Shown here: one piece after another, positions 43,565 through 53,300 of the stretch | Numbering within the stretch: position 1 is the stretch's first letter | Layout of the letters: each line of letters starts with the position of its first letter | Source: Lachnoclostridium sp. An138 | GTDB taxonomy: Bacteria; Bacillota; Clostridia; Lachnospirales; Lachnospiraceae | Assembly (NCBI RefSeq): GCF_002160765.1 | Contig: NZ_NFLF01000018.1 | Span: forward strand, 1 to 64,000 | Length of the DNA: 64,000 nucleotides | Direction: 5' to 3' | The notes under the pieces: generated by a model | Told to the model about the DNA's origin: nothing | The model's database searches: none | The model's input: only the letters and a program-made list of their open reading frames with translations | Position numbers and translations under genes: made by a program

Positions 43565-45025
43565 ATGCGGACAATGATAGTGGATGAGGGACGTACGGAT
43601 GTTATAGCGTGGAAATGCGCCACCCAGGATTTTGAGTTCGGAACGCGGCTCAACGTACACGAATCCCAGGCGGCAGTGTTTTTCCGGGACGGACAGATCG
43701 TGGACGTTCTGGGCCCCGGAATGCATGTGCTGGAGACACGGAACTTTCCTTTTTTGCGTTTCTTTACAAAGCTGAGATTCGGAAGATATTTTCATGCGGA
43801 GGTATATTTCGTAAATCTCTCCGTGCAGATGTCGCTGCCATGGGGGACACGGGAGCGTGTGAACGTGATGCTTGAGGTGGAACCCGGAAAAGCGATGCCT
43901 CTGAATGTGGGAGCCAGCGGTACCATGAATGTGCAGCCGGCCCCGGAGCAGGTAAGGGAGATGCTGACCTGGCTTGTGGGAACCGGGGAGGAGCTGACGG
44001 CAGAGAGCCTGCGCGATAAGTTCAACAGTATGCTGAACACGAAGATTAAGACATTTCTGGGGCGGGTTCTACAGATGGAAAACATGAATGCCTTTACGCT
44101 GGATCAGCATCTGAATGATATCAGCCAGGCTTTGTATGCGGTACTGGAGCCGGAATTCCGGAAATACGGGGTATGGCTTCGGGAGTTCTATGTGGATGCC
44201 TTTGCGCTTCCGGAGGATAATCCTGCCTTTCAGGATGCCCGGCGTCTGGCGGAGGGCCGCTACATCCAGCATGGGAAGCTGGATCTGGAATATGAGCTGA
44301 GGCTTAAGCAGGCCCAGAAAGAAGCGGAGCTGGCCCGGCTGGAGGGAGAGAAGACGCTTGTGGAAGCGGATGTGGCCGCGAGAGCAAATGTGGCTGCGGC
44401 TCAGAGCGAGGCGGTCCGCCGTTCTCTGGAGGGTATCACCTCAGTGCAGGAGCATCAGTTCGCGACCCTCGATCATATGGTAGACGCAGGAGCCGCAGGA
44501 GGAGCCGGAGGCGGAGCTGCCGGCGGCTCCGGAGACAGCGGCAGCGGCATGGGTGATATGGCAGGCTTTTTCGGAGACGTGATGAAGATGGGAATCGGCC
44601 TGGAGATGATGCGCAGTATGGGAGACGTGATGAAGGACGCCATGAACAGCGGAAGCCAGGCCGGAGTCAACATGTCTCAGGCTATGAACATGGCCGGAGC
44701 CGGAACGGCGGAGGCTGGCGGAATGGGAGGAACGCCAGCGGCTGGTCCGGGGATGGTGAATTCATACGCCGGACAGAATCCATATGCCGGGCAGAATCCA
44801 TACGCGCAGCCTCAGGCATCTGCCGCGCCCCGGTCCTCCGGCTGGGTCTGCGCCTGCGGCCGTGAGAATCCGGCAGACGCCGCGTTCTGCGGTGGCTGCG
44901 GCACGAAAAGGCCGGAGCCGGAACCGGAAAAGCCGGCCGGGTGGACCTGTGCCTGCGGCCGTGAGAATCCGGCTGACGCCGCGTTCTGCGGTGGCTGTGG
45001 TATGAGAAGACCGGAGCAGGGATGA
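43565..45025 (+). CDS. SPFH-domain protein with two C-terminal zinc ribbons
   Basis: 486 residues. An SPFH/band-7 domain (about 25-245) of the YdjI kind, without a membrane anchor, is followed by a charged helix (about 235-290), a Gly/Ala/Met-rich flexible part, a short NPYAGQNPYAQPQ repeat, and two nearly identical zinc ribbons in the last 66 residues (each CACGRENPADAAFCGGCG). SPFH proteins form large ring or cage assemblies at membranes; B. subtilis YdjI works with YdjG/YdjH to place PspA on the membrane. No PspA gene is seen here. It is first in a five-gene operon. GGAGGAGGTAAGCT precedes the start. Confidence 0.88.
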   Translation: MRTMIVDEGRTDVIAWKCATQDFEFGTRLNVHESQAAVFFRDGQIVDVLGPGMHVLETRNFPFLRFFTKLRFGRYFHAEVYFVNLSVQMSLPWGTRERVNVMLEVEPGKAMPLNVGASGTMNVQPAPEQVREMLTWLVGTGEELTAESLRDKFNSMLNTKIKTFLGRVLQMENMNAFTLDQHLNDISQALYAVLEPEFRKYGVWLREFYVDAFALPEDNPAFQDARRLAEGRYIQHGKLDLEYELRLKQAQKEAELARLEGEKTLVEADVAARANVAAAQSEAVRRSLEGITSVQEHQFATLDHMVDAGAAGGAGGGAAGGSGDSGSGMGDMAGFFGDVMKMGIGLEMMRSMGDVMKDAMNSGSQAGVNMSQAMNMAGAGTAEAGGMGGTPAAGPGMVNSYAGQNPYAGQNPYAQPQASAAPRSSGWVCACGRENPADAAFCGGCGTKRPEPEPEKPAGWTCACGRENPADAAFCGGCGMRRPEQG

Positions 45026-45042
45026 CAGACAGATAAGAAAGG

Positions 45043-45507
45043 ATGAATCAGACTATGAATAAAAAAACTTCCTATGGAATTCGGGCAGTGGCGATAGCGG
45101 CTCTGTTCCTTCTGGTGTATATGGCGGCCTATTTCCTTCTGGCGGATCTGGAAAAGAACGTAAGCTGGATAGGCTTTGGCTTTGCTGTTCTTGCTTTCCT
45201 TCTGACAGGCGGAGGCCTGTGGATCGGCATCGCCGCCTCGGACAGCCTGCAGACAGCGGAAAATATCTATGAAGCTCTTCATCTGCTCTGGCTGTATCCG
45301 GCGCTGGTTGTGGTTTTAAACCTGATATCCGCCTTTCTTCCGGCAGGAGCCTGGAAGCTTCTGGTGCTTCTGGAGGTGGTGCTTCTGGCGGGAGCAGCCA
45401 TCTACGCGATTGTGGGGGCTACGGCGGCGGCCCGCATGACAGAGCTTGACAGGGAGGGGAAAAGGCCGGGAGCCGGACGGAAAGGCGGGCCCGATACCCC
45501 GCAGTAA
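45043..45507 (+). CDS. Small four-helix membrane protein
   Basis: 154 residues with four hydrophobic segments: about 14-34, 40-64, 82-102 and 105-127. The C-terminal tail is soluble and basic. No family recognised. An alternative ATG at 45055 has better distance from AAGG and would remove four residues. Lying 18 bp after the SPFH gene and 26 bp before the TIR gene, it may be the membrane anchor of the SPFH assembly, as small membrane proteins are in YdjGHI. Confidence 0.7.
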   Translation: MNQTMNKKTSYGIRAVAIAALFLLVYMAAYFLLADLEKNVSWIGFGFAVLAFLLTGGGLWIGIAASDSLQTAENIYEALHLLWLYPALVVVLNLISAFLPAGAWKLLVLLEVVLLAGAAIYAIVGATAAARMTELDREGKRPGAGRKGGPDTPQ

Positions 45508-45532
45508 TTGAGAAAAAAGGGAGAAGATAAGT

Positions 45533-47578
45533 ATGAAATGTATGTACTGCGGCGGAGAGGTTCTCGTACAGCCGGGCAGCAGCATCGGAATCTGCACCTG
45601 CTGTATGGCGGAAAATCCGCTGCCGAAAGATGAAAAGATAAACAGGCTTTATGAAAAAGCGGGAACCTCCTTAAGGGAAAGCCGTTTTGACGAGGCCAAG
45701 GAACTGTTCCAGAAGCTTCTGATTGAGAATCCCCAGGACGCGGCAGTCTGCTGGGGACTTGCCTTAAGCGAATACGGAATCGAGTATGTGACTGATCCGG
45801 CCACGGGAGAACAGCTTCCCACCCTTCACCGCCTGTCCGTGCAGAAATTCAGCGAGTATCTGTATGCAAAGAAGGCAGTTGATCTGTCCTGGAACTCTCT
45901 GGACCGGTACTTTTACATAAATCAGAGCAGTCTGATTGACAGCATCCAGGTGAAGAGCCTGTCCATTTCCAGCCAGGAGACTCCGGTGGATGTGTTCATC
46001 TGCTACAAGCGTTCTGAGGAAGGGGAGAAGCGTACGGCGGACAGCCGCATGGCGGCGGATTATTACCGGGAGCTTACAAGGCGGGGCTATCAGGTGTTCT
46101 TCGCTGAGGAGACGCTGAAAGCCGGAGAGGAATACGAGCCCCGTATCTTTGCGGCTCTGCAGAGCGCGAAGGTTCTGATCGCGGTGGCCTCAAGGCAGGA
46201 ATATTACGAAGCAGTCTGGGTAAAAAACGAGTGGAGCCGTTACGCGGCTCTTATCGAGCAGGATCTGAGAGAAAAAGGAAGCACAGAGCGTCTGCTGATT
46301 CCTGTGTTCCAGCATATGAAGCGCGAGGAGCTTCCGGCAGCTTTAAGAAAGATGCCCTCCTATGTGGAAATGATGACTTCAGCGGACCCCAAGAGCGAGC
46401 TTTTGAATCTGGTGGCGGCTCATTTTGAGAGGGGAAAAGCGGAAAATGTATCCGACATCTTAAGGGAGGTGCGCACAGGCGGTATGTCCCCGGATGCTTC
46501 CCGGAAAGGCGTGGAGGACGGTCTTGCGGAGAGCGCGGAGAAGACCCGTACCCTCGCTGTGATCCGCCTGGTCAATAAGGAATATACGGAGGCGGAGGAG
46601 CTGTTCCTTCGGGCTCTTGGCCAGCCGGGCGGAGAGGAAGATCCGGAAAACTGGCTGGGCCTGATGATGAGCAGCCTGAAGGTTCCGGGCAGGGAGGCTC
46701 TGGGGGCCTACGCCTTCCCCATCGATGAAAACGAGTATTTTCAGAAAGCTCTTGCCTGCGCTTCGGAGGAGAAGAAGCAGGAGCTCCGGAAAATCGCGGA
46801 TAACTGCCGGGAGAACCAGGCCTGGTTTAAAAAGACAGAAAATAAGAGAGGGGAGTGCGAGGGCAAGGTCCGGGCGCTGATAAAGCAGAAGGCGGGCGCT
46901 GGCTTTGGAGAGCTGGAAAAGCGGTGTGCCGGGCAGAAGAAGCTTCTGGAGGAAAGTGTGAAGCAGAAACCTGCCGTGATACGGGATAAGCTGCTCTTTT
47001 TGATTCCCGGAAATGTGCTCCCTCTCATAGCTCTGTGCTATATCACAACGGCTGTGGACGGAAACCTGGGCGCTCTTCTCACGATCATGCTGTTGATTCA
47101 GCCGGTGATCTACGGGATCTATATCTGGAGATTCTTAAGCGCCCGGGAGCTTCTGGACTCGGGCTGCGTCACATACCTGATACGCCTGGTGGTGATAGGC
47201 TTCGTCTACTGGCTGGTGATGCTGATCGTCTCTGTTCCGATGAATCATCATCTGGGGATTCCCTTTACGATTCTTGTGACTTTAGCGGCAGCCGTTTACT
47301 CGGTGAAGCTGGTATCCGGCTTTGCCGGCCAGAGGAAGAGAATCCGGGAGGGAATGGACTGGGCGGCCCGGCAGAAAAGAGATCTTTCGGAGCTTGAGGA
47401 AAAGAATGTCTCTGATCTGTGTCAGCAGATAGAGGCGGCTGCGGAAGCCTATCGGAAATACTATGTGGATTTCGATTCCCGTATGAAAGAATGGCGGGAA
47501 CAGGCCAGGAAAGCTGCGGCGGAAAAAACGCGGCAGTTTCAGGAAAAGCTGGAACAGTGTGAGAGGGGGATGCTGTAA
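45533..47578 (+). CDS. Zinc ribbon-TPR-TIR-membrane protein with intact TIR Glu
   Basis: 681 residues: zinc ribbon (CMYCGGEV...CTCC, 3-24), a TPR-like segment (33-85), a TIR domain (about 152-300; PVDVFICYKRSEEGE, GYQVFFAEETLKAGEEYEPRI, VWVKNEWSRY with Glu233), a second repeat region (325-420), four membrane helices (486-507, 512-533, 549-569, 575-596) and a charged coiled coil to the end. The ribbon, repeats and TIR should be cytoplasmic. The conserved Glu suggests NAD hydrolase or related activity, unlike its two relatives downstream. The stop overlaps the next start (ATG shares bases with TAATG). Confidence 0.82.
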   Translation: MKCMYCGGEVLVQPGSSIGICTCCMAENPLPKDEKINRLYEKAGTSLRESRFDEAKELFQKLLIENPQDAAVCWGLALSEYGIEYVTDPATGEQLPTLHRLSVQKFSEYLYAKKAVDLSWNSLDRYFYINQSSLIDSIQVKSLSISSQETPVDVFICYKRSEEGEKRTADSRMAADYYRELTRRGYQVFFAEETLKAGEEYEPRIFAALQSAKVLIAVASRQEYYEAVWVKNEWSRYAALIEQDLREKGSTERLLIPVFQHMKREELPAALRKMPSYVEMMTSADPKSELLNLVAAHFERGKAENVSDILREVRTGGMSPDASRKGVEDGLAESAEKTRTLAVIRLVNKEYTEAEELFLRALGQPGGEEDPENWLGLMMSSLKVPGREALGAYAFPIDENEYFQKALACASEEKKQELRKIADNCRENQAWFKKTENKRGECEGKVRALIKQKAGAGFGELEKRCAGQKKLLEESVKQKPAVIRDKLLFLIPGNVLPLIALCYITTAVDGNLGALLTIMLLIQPVIYGIYIWRFLSARELLDSGCVTYLIRLVVIGFVYWLVMLIVSVPMNHHLGIPFTILVTLAAAVYSVKLVSGFAGQRKRIREGMDWAARQKRDLSELEEKNVSDLCQQIEAAAEAYRKYYVDFDSRMKEWREQARKAAAEKTRQFQEKLEQCERGML

Positions 47579-50220
47579 TGCTGCGGATTTACTGTCCGGT
47601 CTGCAACGGACTTTTACGGCTGGAGGACGGCCAGAAGGAAGCTGTCTGCGTAAACTGCGGAACGCGGGTGGAGGTGCCAAAGGGCTATACGGAGGCGGAA
47701 AGCAGCTATCTTTTTGCGGCGGAAGCCGCAAAACGCCGGGATTTTGAGGGAGCCTTCCAGACATACAGCGAGATTCTGGCGGCGGATTCTTCCCAGGCGG
47801 AAGCGTATTTTAAGCGGGCGCTGGCTCTCTACGAGATCGAATATGAGGATCTGGGAGAGGGACATTACCGGCTGATCTGCCATCAGGCGGAAAAGACAGA
47901 TTTTCTGGGAAATGAAGATGTGAAAAAGGTGCTGGAACTCTCGGAAGGGTCCCAGAGAGAAGCATACGAGAAGCAGGCGGCGGAAATCCATGCCCTTCAG
48001 GAGCGTGTGTCTGCCTGGGCCGCTTCCCATCCTCCGGTGGACGTATGGCTGGCCGTGTCCCAGGAGAGCTTAAGCTCCCTGAACCGTGCTGTCCAGATCC
48101 GCCAGCTTCTTAAGGCTGTAGGACTCTCTGTGTTCTGCGCGCCCCTTGATCTGGCAGAGGATGAGGACTTTTTTGAGCCTGCCGTCTACCGGGCGGCCTC
48201 CACGGCCAGCGTCCTGATCCTGGCAGCTTCGGAGAAGGAAGCCTTCACAGAGGATGTGAATTTCGCGGCGGAGCGCTTCCTGCACAGAAAGGAGAAGGCT
48301 CTGCGGGAGGCGAAGGGACAGATTCCCGTCCTGATCACAGTCTTTGAAAATCTGGACGAGTATGAAGACATTCCGGACAGCTATTTCGACGGCATCGACA
48401 GCCGTCTGGATATGAGCCGGGAGAGCTTTGCCTCCAGACTTCAGGAGGCGGTAAAGGAAGCTCTTTCTGATTACCGGGGAGCCTTAAAGGAGCAGGCCGG
48501 AACCCATGAGAGTTTTACTTATGCAAACCTTCTTCTGAAGGCGCGTCAGACTCTGGAGGGAGGAAACTTCGAGGAGGCGGCGGAGCAGTATCAGTCGATC
48601 CTTTTAAAGAGCCCCACGGAGAGTCAGGCCTACTGGGGCCTGCTTTTGGCAAAGCGTCGCTGCGTGTCTGAGGAAGCGCTGATTCAGTCGGGAGAAAGCA
48701 TTGCCCAGGAGGCGGATTACCGGAGCGCCCTTGCTTTCGCCAGCGAGCGTGAGCAGCAGACCTACCGGGAGACGGCTGCCCGGACGGACGAGATGGCTTC
48801 CGTGTTCGCGGAGCAGGAGAGAGAGCGGAAGCGTCAGGAGAGAGAGCAGGAAAAGTGGCGGAAGGAAAAGGAGCAGGAGGTCCGGGAGGCTGGAAAGCGC
48901 AAGCAGCAGGAGGAAGCAAAAGCCAGAATAAGAAGAAAGAACCGTCTGCGTATCTTTGCGGCGGCAGCCGTGGTGATTCTGGCAGGCTGCGGTATCGGCT
49001 ATCTGATTTATTCTAAATCACCGGCGGGCCTTATGGCAAAGCAGTACCGGGAGGCGCAGACGGCCTACAGCCACGGTCTGTACGAGGAAGCCTACAGCCT
49101 CTATGCGGAGCTGGAAGACTATAAAGACAGCAGTCAGATGGCCCTGGCCTGCAAGAGCCGCCTGGAGCAGACCTCTTACAATGCTGCGATCGAGAACCTG
49201 GATGATATGACACAGCGGGCTTCTGTGGTGTCAGAGATCCTCGGAGCAGAGCCCTATGTGCAGGAGGCGGCGGCCATGATCTCAGAGCTTCACGCGGAGG
49301 GCCTGCAGTATCTGGAAGAAGGAAAGATTTACGAGGCCTGGAACACACTGGTGTCTTTCGGGACTTCGGACCCGGATATGGTGAGAACCTGGCGGATTGT
49401 CTTTGGACGGGGTGTGCTGGCCGGAAGCCGGGATGGAAAGATCGCAAGCCTCGATATGGAAGGAAATATCACAAGCTGGGGCCAGGACGGCGGCTTCACC
49501 TTTGAAGAGGGAGGAGCGGTTTCTGTAGCCCTCTCTGACAGCGGAGCTTCGGCGGGAGCTGTGCGCCGGGACGGTACGGCCTACCTGCTTGGCCAGGCAG
49601 CGGGACTTTCCGTGAGCGGCTGGAGCGATCTGGTGAGCATTCGGGTAAGCGACAGCTTCGCGGCGGGACTGACCGGCAGCGGCGATCTCTACGCCACAGG
49701 AGCAGGCCTGGTGGCCTCGGATGTGATCCAGTTTGATCTGGACGGAAATTATCTGGTGGCGGTACGGCGGGACGGAAGTCTTGTCTGCACGAACCCGGCG
49801 GCCCAGATCCCGGCAGACTGGAGCGGTATCGCGTACGCGGCTCTTGTGGGGGACAGCATCCTCGCGGTGACGGAGGACGGAACCCTGCTCCAGAGCGGCA
49901 GCTCTTATGGATTGCCTGATTCAGGCGTAGGCGTGGTCTACCACGGCTGCGGAAGGGTCGGCGTGCTGACTCTGGACGGGGATATGGTCTGCGCAGGGAT
50001 AGACGGAGATGACGACGGCGGAACCGGAGTGACGGGAAGCGCAGGATACTTCGCGGCCTTTGCCGCCTCTCCCAGCCATACGGTCAATCTGTTCACAGAC
50101 GGCTACGGCAGCCTGAAGGGGCAGCTTTACGGCAATTCCGCCGGGGATGTGGCCATGAGAAAGGCCATGCAGGATTTCCCGGACGTGGATGTGCCTGCGC
50201 CTTACGCGGAGGAGGAGTGA
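47578..50220 (+). CDS. Zinc ribbon-TPR-degenerate TIR-membrane protein with RCC1-like outer part
   Basis: 880 residues: zinc ribbon (CPVCN...CVNCG, 6-27), TPR-like (40-90), a TIR-like fold (153-300; PPVDVWLAVSQESLSSLNRAVQIRQLLKAVGLSVFCAPLDL), a second TPR pair (315-360), a strongly charged helix (405-452), one membrane helix (458-478), an outer TPR-like pair (484-545), and RCC1-like repeats (about 600-850; units such as AGAVRRDGTAYLLGQAAGLSVSGWSDLVSIRVSDSFAAGLTGSGDLYATG). The TIR-like part has Asn where the first protein has its conserved Glu. It looks like a sensor with a beta-propeller-like outer head and a signalling inner part. Confidence 0.8.
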   Translation: MLRIYCPVCNGLLRLEDGQKEAVCVNCGTRVEVPKGYTEAESSYLFAAEAAKRRDFEGAFQTYSEILAADSSQAEAYFKRALALYEIEYEDLGEGHYRLICHQAEKTDFLGNEDVKKVLELSEGSQREAYEKQAAEIHALQERVSAWAASHPPVDVWLAVSQESLSSLNRAVQIRQLLKAVGLSVFCAPLDLAEDEDFFEPAVYRAASTASVLILAASEKEAFTEDVNFAAERFLHRKEKALREAKGQIPVLITVFENLDEYEDIPDSYFDGIDSRLDMSRESFASRLQEAVKEALSDYRGALKEQAGTHESFTYANLLLKARQTLEGGNFEEAAEQYQSILLKSPTESQAYWGLLLAKRRCVSEEALIQSGESIAQEADYRSALAFASEREQQTYRETAARTDEMASVFAEQERERKRQEREQEKWRKEKEQEVREAGKRKQQEEAKARIRRKNRLRIFAAAAVVILAGCGIGYLIYSKSPAGLMAKQYREAQTAYSHGLYEEAYSLYAELEDYKDSSQMALACKSRLEQTSYNAAIENLDDMTQRASVVSEILGAEPYVQEAAAMISELHAEGLQYLEEGKIYEAWNTLVSFGTSDPDMVRTWRIVFGRGVLAGSRDGKIASLDMEGNITSWGQDGGFTFEEGGAVSVALSDSGASAGAVRRDGTAYLLGQAAGLSVSGWSDLVSIRVSDSFAAGLTGSGDLYATGAGLVASDVIQFDLDGNYLVAVRRDGSLVCTNPAAQIPADWSGIAYAALVGDSILAVTEDGTLLQSGSSYGLPDSGVGVVYHGCGRVGVLTLDGDMVCAGIDGDDDGGTGVTGSAGYFAAFAASPSHTVNLFTDGYGSLKGQLYGNSAGDVAMRKAMQDFPDVDVPAPYAEEE

Positions 50221-50306
50221 GCAGCTCTTTGCGTGATATCTGACAGAAAGCAGAATATCCCGCAGGTTTCAGTGCTGCGGGAGTGAAGGAGGAAAACAGA
50301 AGAACC

Positions 50307-53300
50307 ATGAGCACTTACAGATGCAGCCAGTGCGGCAGCCGCATTTCTGTGGCGGAAGGGACGAAGATCGGGACCTGTCCGGCCTGTCAGGCTATCTTCG
50401 TTCTGCCCAATCAGTTCGCCCAGAAGGAGAATCTCTACCTTCTGGCGGCCGACGCCCGCCACAGCGGCAATTACGACATGGCAGAGAATTATTACAGCCG
50501 GATTTTGAAAGTGGACGCGGCAGAGCCAGAGGCCAACTGGGGCTATCTCCTGAGCAAATACGGAGTGGAAATCTCGGAAAATGCCCTGGACTATGGCGGA
50601 GTGCTGTTCCACCGGGTAGAGCACGGCTCCTTTTTACAGGACCCGGCTTACGAAAAAATGATGACTTATGTGCCCCGGGAGGCGCGCCACTATTATGAAG
50701 GAACGGCCAGAGATATCGACGCCCAGCATAAGAAGCTGATGGCCATTTCCAGGGCGCTCGCGGCTCCGGATATCAGCATCGACTGCACGGCGGCGCCGGG
50801 AACGGAGGATTTTCTTCTGTCTGTACAGATCGGAAAGGCTCTGGAGGAAGCCGGCTACCGGATCTTCCATCCAGCCATGCTGGCAAATGTGGACCGGCGG
50901 GACCTGAACCTTTACGAGATGGCAGCAGCCGAAAAGGCGGAGGCCATGCTGGTAGTTATGACCCGGAAGACAGACCGGGAGGACGCCCGCTTTCAGGCAG
51001 TCTGGCGGCGTTTCCTGGCATACAGGAGGCAGGACGCGGGCAGGAAGCTTCTGTCAGTGTTCCGGGGGATTCGCCCGGAGGATCTGCCTCTGGAGCTTCA
51101 GCCCCTGCAGTCTGTCGCCTGTGAGGGAAGCGGTTTCCAGGACCGGATTACGGCAGAAATCAACCGGATGTTCGGACGCCAGAACCGTTCCTCCGATCTG
51201 GTAAGGAAAAACCTTGAGCTTCTGCGGGAGGGCCAGGCGGCTCTGGACGCCGGCGATTATGAAAAGGCGGCAGGCTGCTTCCGTCAGGCTGCGGCTGCGG
51301 ACACGGAGGAGTACCGGGCCCACTGGGGACTGGTCTGCGCCCTGACAAAAGGGCTCACGGTCCCTGTGCTCTCCGGCGAGGTGGACCAGAGCTACCGGCA
51401 GGCAGTACAGTCTGCGGATAAGGCTTCCGCTGAAAAATATACGGAGAGCATGAAGGCGCTGATGAATCAGGCGGCCTGGCAGGAGCTTCTGCGCCTTACA
51501 CGGCTGCTTCAGGACTATGAAGCAGAAGGAAGGGAGGAGGTGCAGAAGGCAGAGGAGCGGGTGAAGCTCTATCTTCCGGCCTTTGACAGCCGCTTTCAGG
51601 AGCTGGAGGACTGGCATGAGGGCGCGAAACGCCAGAGAGAGCTGGACGCGCTGCGACGGGCCTATCAGCGGCGGGACACAGCGGTGGAGCCCCTGTTCGC
51701 GGAGCAGGAAAAGATCGAGTACGCTTATGAGAATACGGCTATGAGCCATTCCCCTCTTCTGAATGGCGGGCCCTTGCGGGCGGTTCTGCTGGGGCTTTCT
51801 CTGGCGGCCATGGCAGCTTCCTATATGCTGGTGCTCTGGAACTTCCGATACAGCACCGGATACACCACAGACTTTTACAAGAAGTCCCAGTGGCTTTTTG
51901 TCATTTCGCTTGTCTTCATCATTGCCTGGGCGAGATGCCTGATACCAAAGGATAACTGGAGTGTTTATATTGGTATCGTCGTCAGCCTGGTCCTCTATGT
52001 TCTTTCCCGGAGGAAGATTGTGCTGTTTCAGCTTGTGCTGATTCTGCTTCCCGCAGTTCTCTTTCTGGTGGAGCGGATCATGATGATGGTGCTGGCGAAG
52101 AACGCCAGAGACGCCTATGAGACAAAGGAGAAGGCTGCCGGCGCCGTGTGGGAGATCGCGGAGCGTATCAAAGCATCCTACCAGACGGCTATGGAGGCAG
52201 TCTGCGCGAAATACAGGCTGCCCGGGGTAGAGATTCCTACTCTTGAGGTGTCGCATTCCCAGTATTACAGCGGGGTCGGGAAGCACTGGAAGGACAGATC
52301 CCCTCTCAGCTACCTGCTTCGGACACTGGCTTTCTTTGCTGTCTTTATCGGAGCGGTGACTGTCATAAATAACGGGCTCTACGCTTCCGGCTGGAGCCAT
52401 ATCACAAAGGTGGACACCCGCTATTATCATGTGGTGGGACTTACAGAGGACGGCACGGCGCGGGCCAGCGGCATGAACGACGCAGGCCAGTGCGAGGTCT
52501 CAGACTGGGAAAACCTGGTGGATGTAGGCGCGGGCCGCTATTACAGCGCGGGACTTACGGCGGATGGCCATGTTCTGATCGCCGGTCTGGAGGGCCAGGA
52601 CGAGTCTGTCCGTGAAGCGGAGAGCTGGACGGATATTCAGGCCATCAGCGTGGGCGGCTACCACATCGTGGGCCTGAAAAGGGACGGGACAGTCGTATCG
52701 GCGGGAGCGGATACCTGGGGCGAGAACGCAGTGGGAGACTGGACAGACGTGATCCAGATACAGGCTGTCTCCGACAATAATCTGGAGCAGACCTACGGTC
52801 TGTGCTCGGACGGAAGAGTGCTGATCGCCGGAGGCGGTTCAGATTATGACAGCATAAAAAGGTATGTGAGCGACCATTATGGCCCGGGAGAAGGGCAGAT
52901 TTATGGAACAGAAGTGTATGGCTTTACAGCCTCCATCCTGGTACGCGCCCAGGACGGCAGCCTCAATGGAATCGGAAACGACGGTTACAAGCAGCTTTCC
53001 CAGGCTCAGGAATGGGACGGCTCTGAGATTACAGAGGTGTGCACCTCCTCCGGGGCGGCCACTCTGGGGCTGAAGACAGACGGCACCGTACTCTGCGGCG
53101 GGAATAACCTGGTGATACGGGAAGCTGTGGAGGGCTGGACGGACGTGATAGATATCACAGTATCCATGGGCCATGTTCTGGGCGTAAAAAGTGACGGCAC
53201 AGTCGTGGCTGCCGGAAGCAATGGCTCGAACCAGCTCGAGACGGAGGGATGGACCCATGTGGTCTCTGTCAGCGCAGGCGACCTGACTTCTTTTGGAATC

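Noticed and set aside
51054-52430. Long minus-strand frame opposite the third TIR-type gene
   Set aside because: Antisense shadow of a protein with clear zinc ribbon, TPR and RCC1-like parts.
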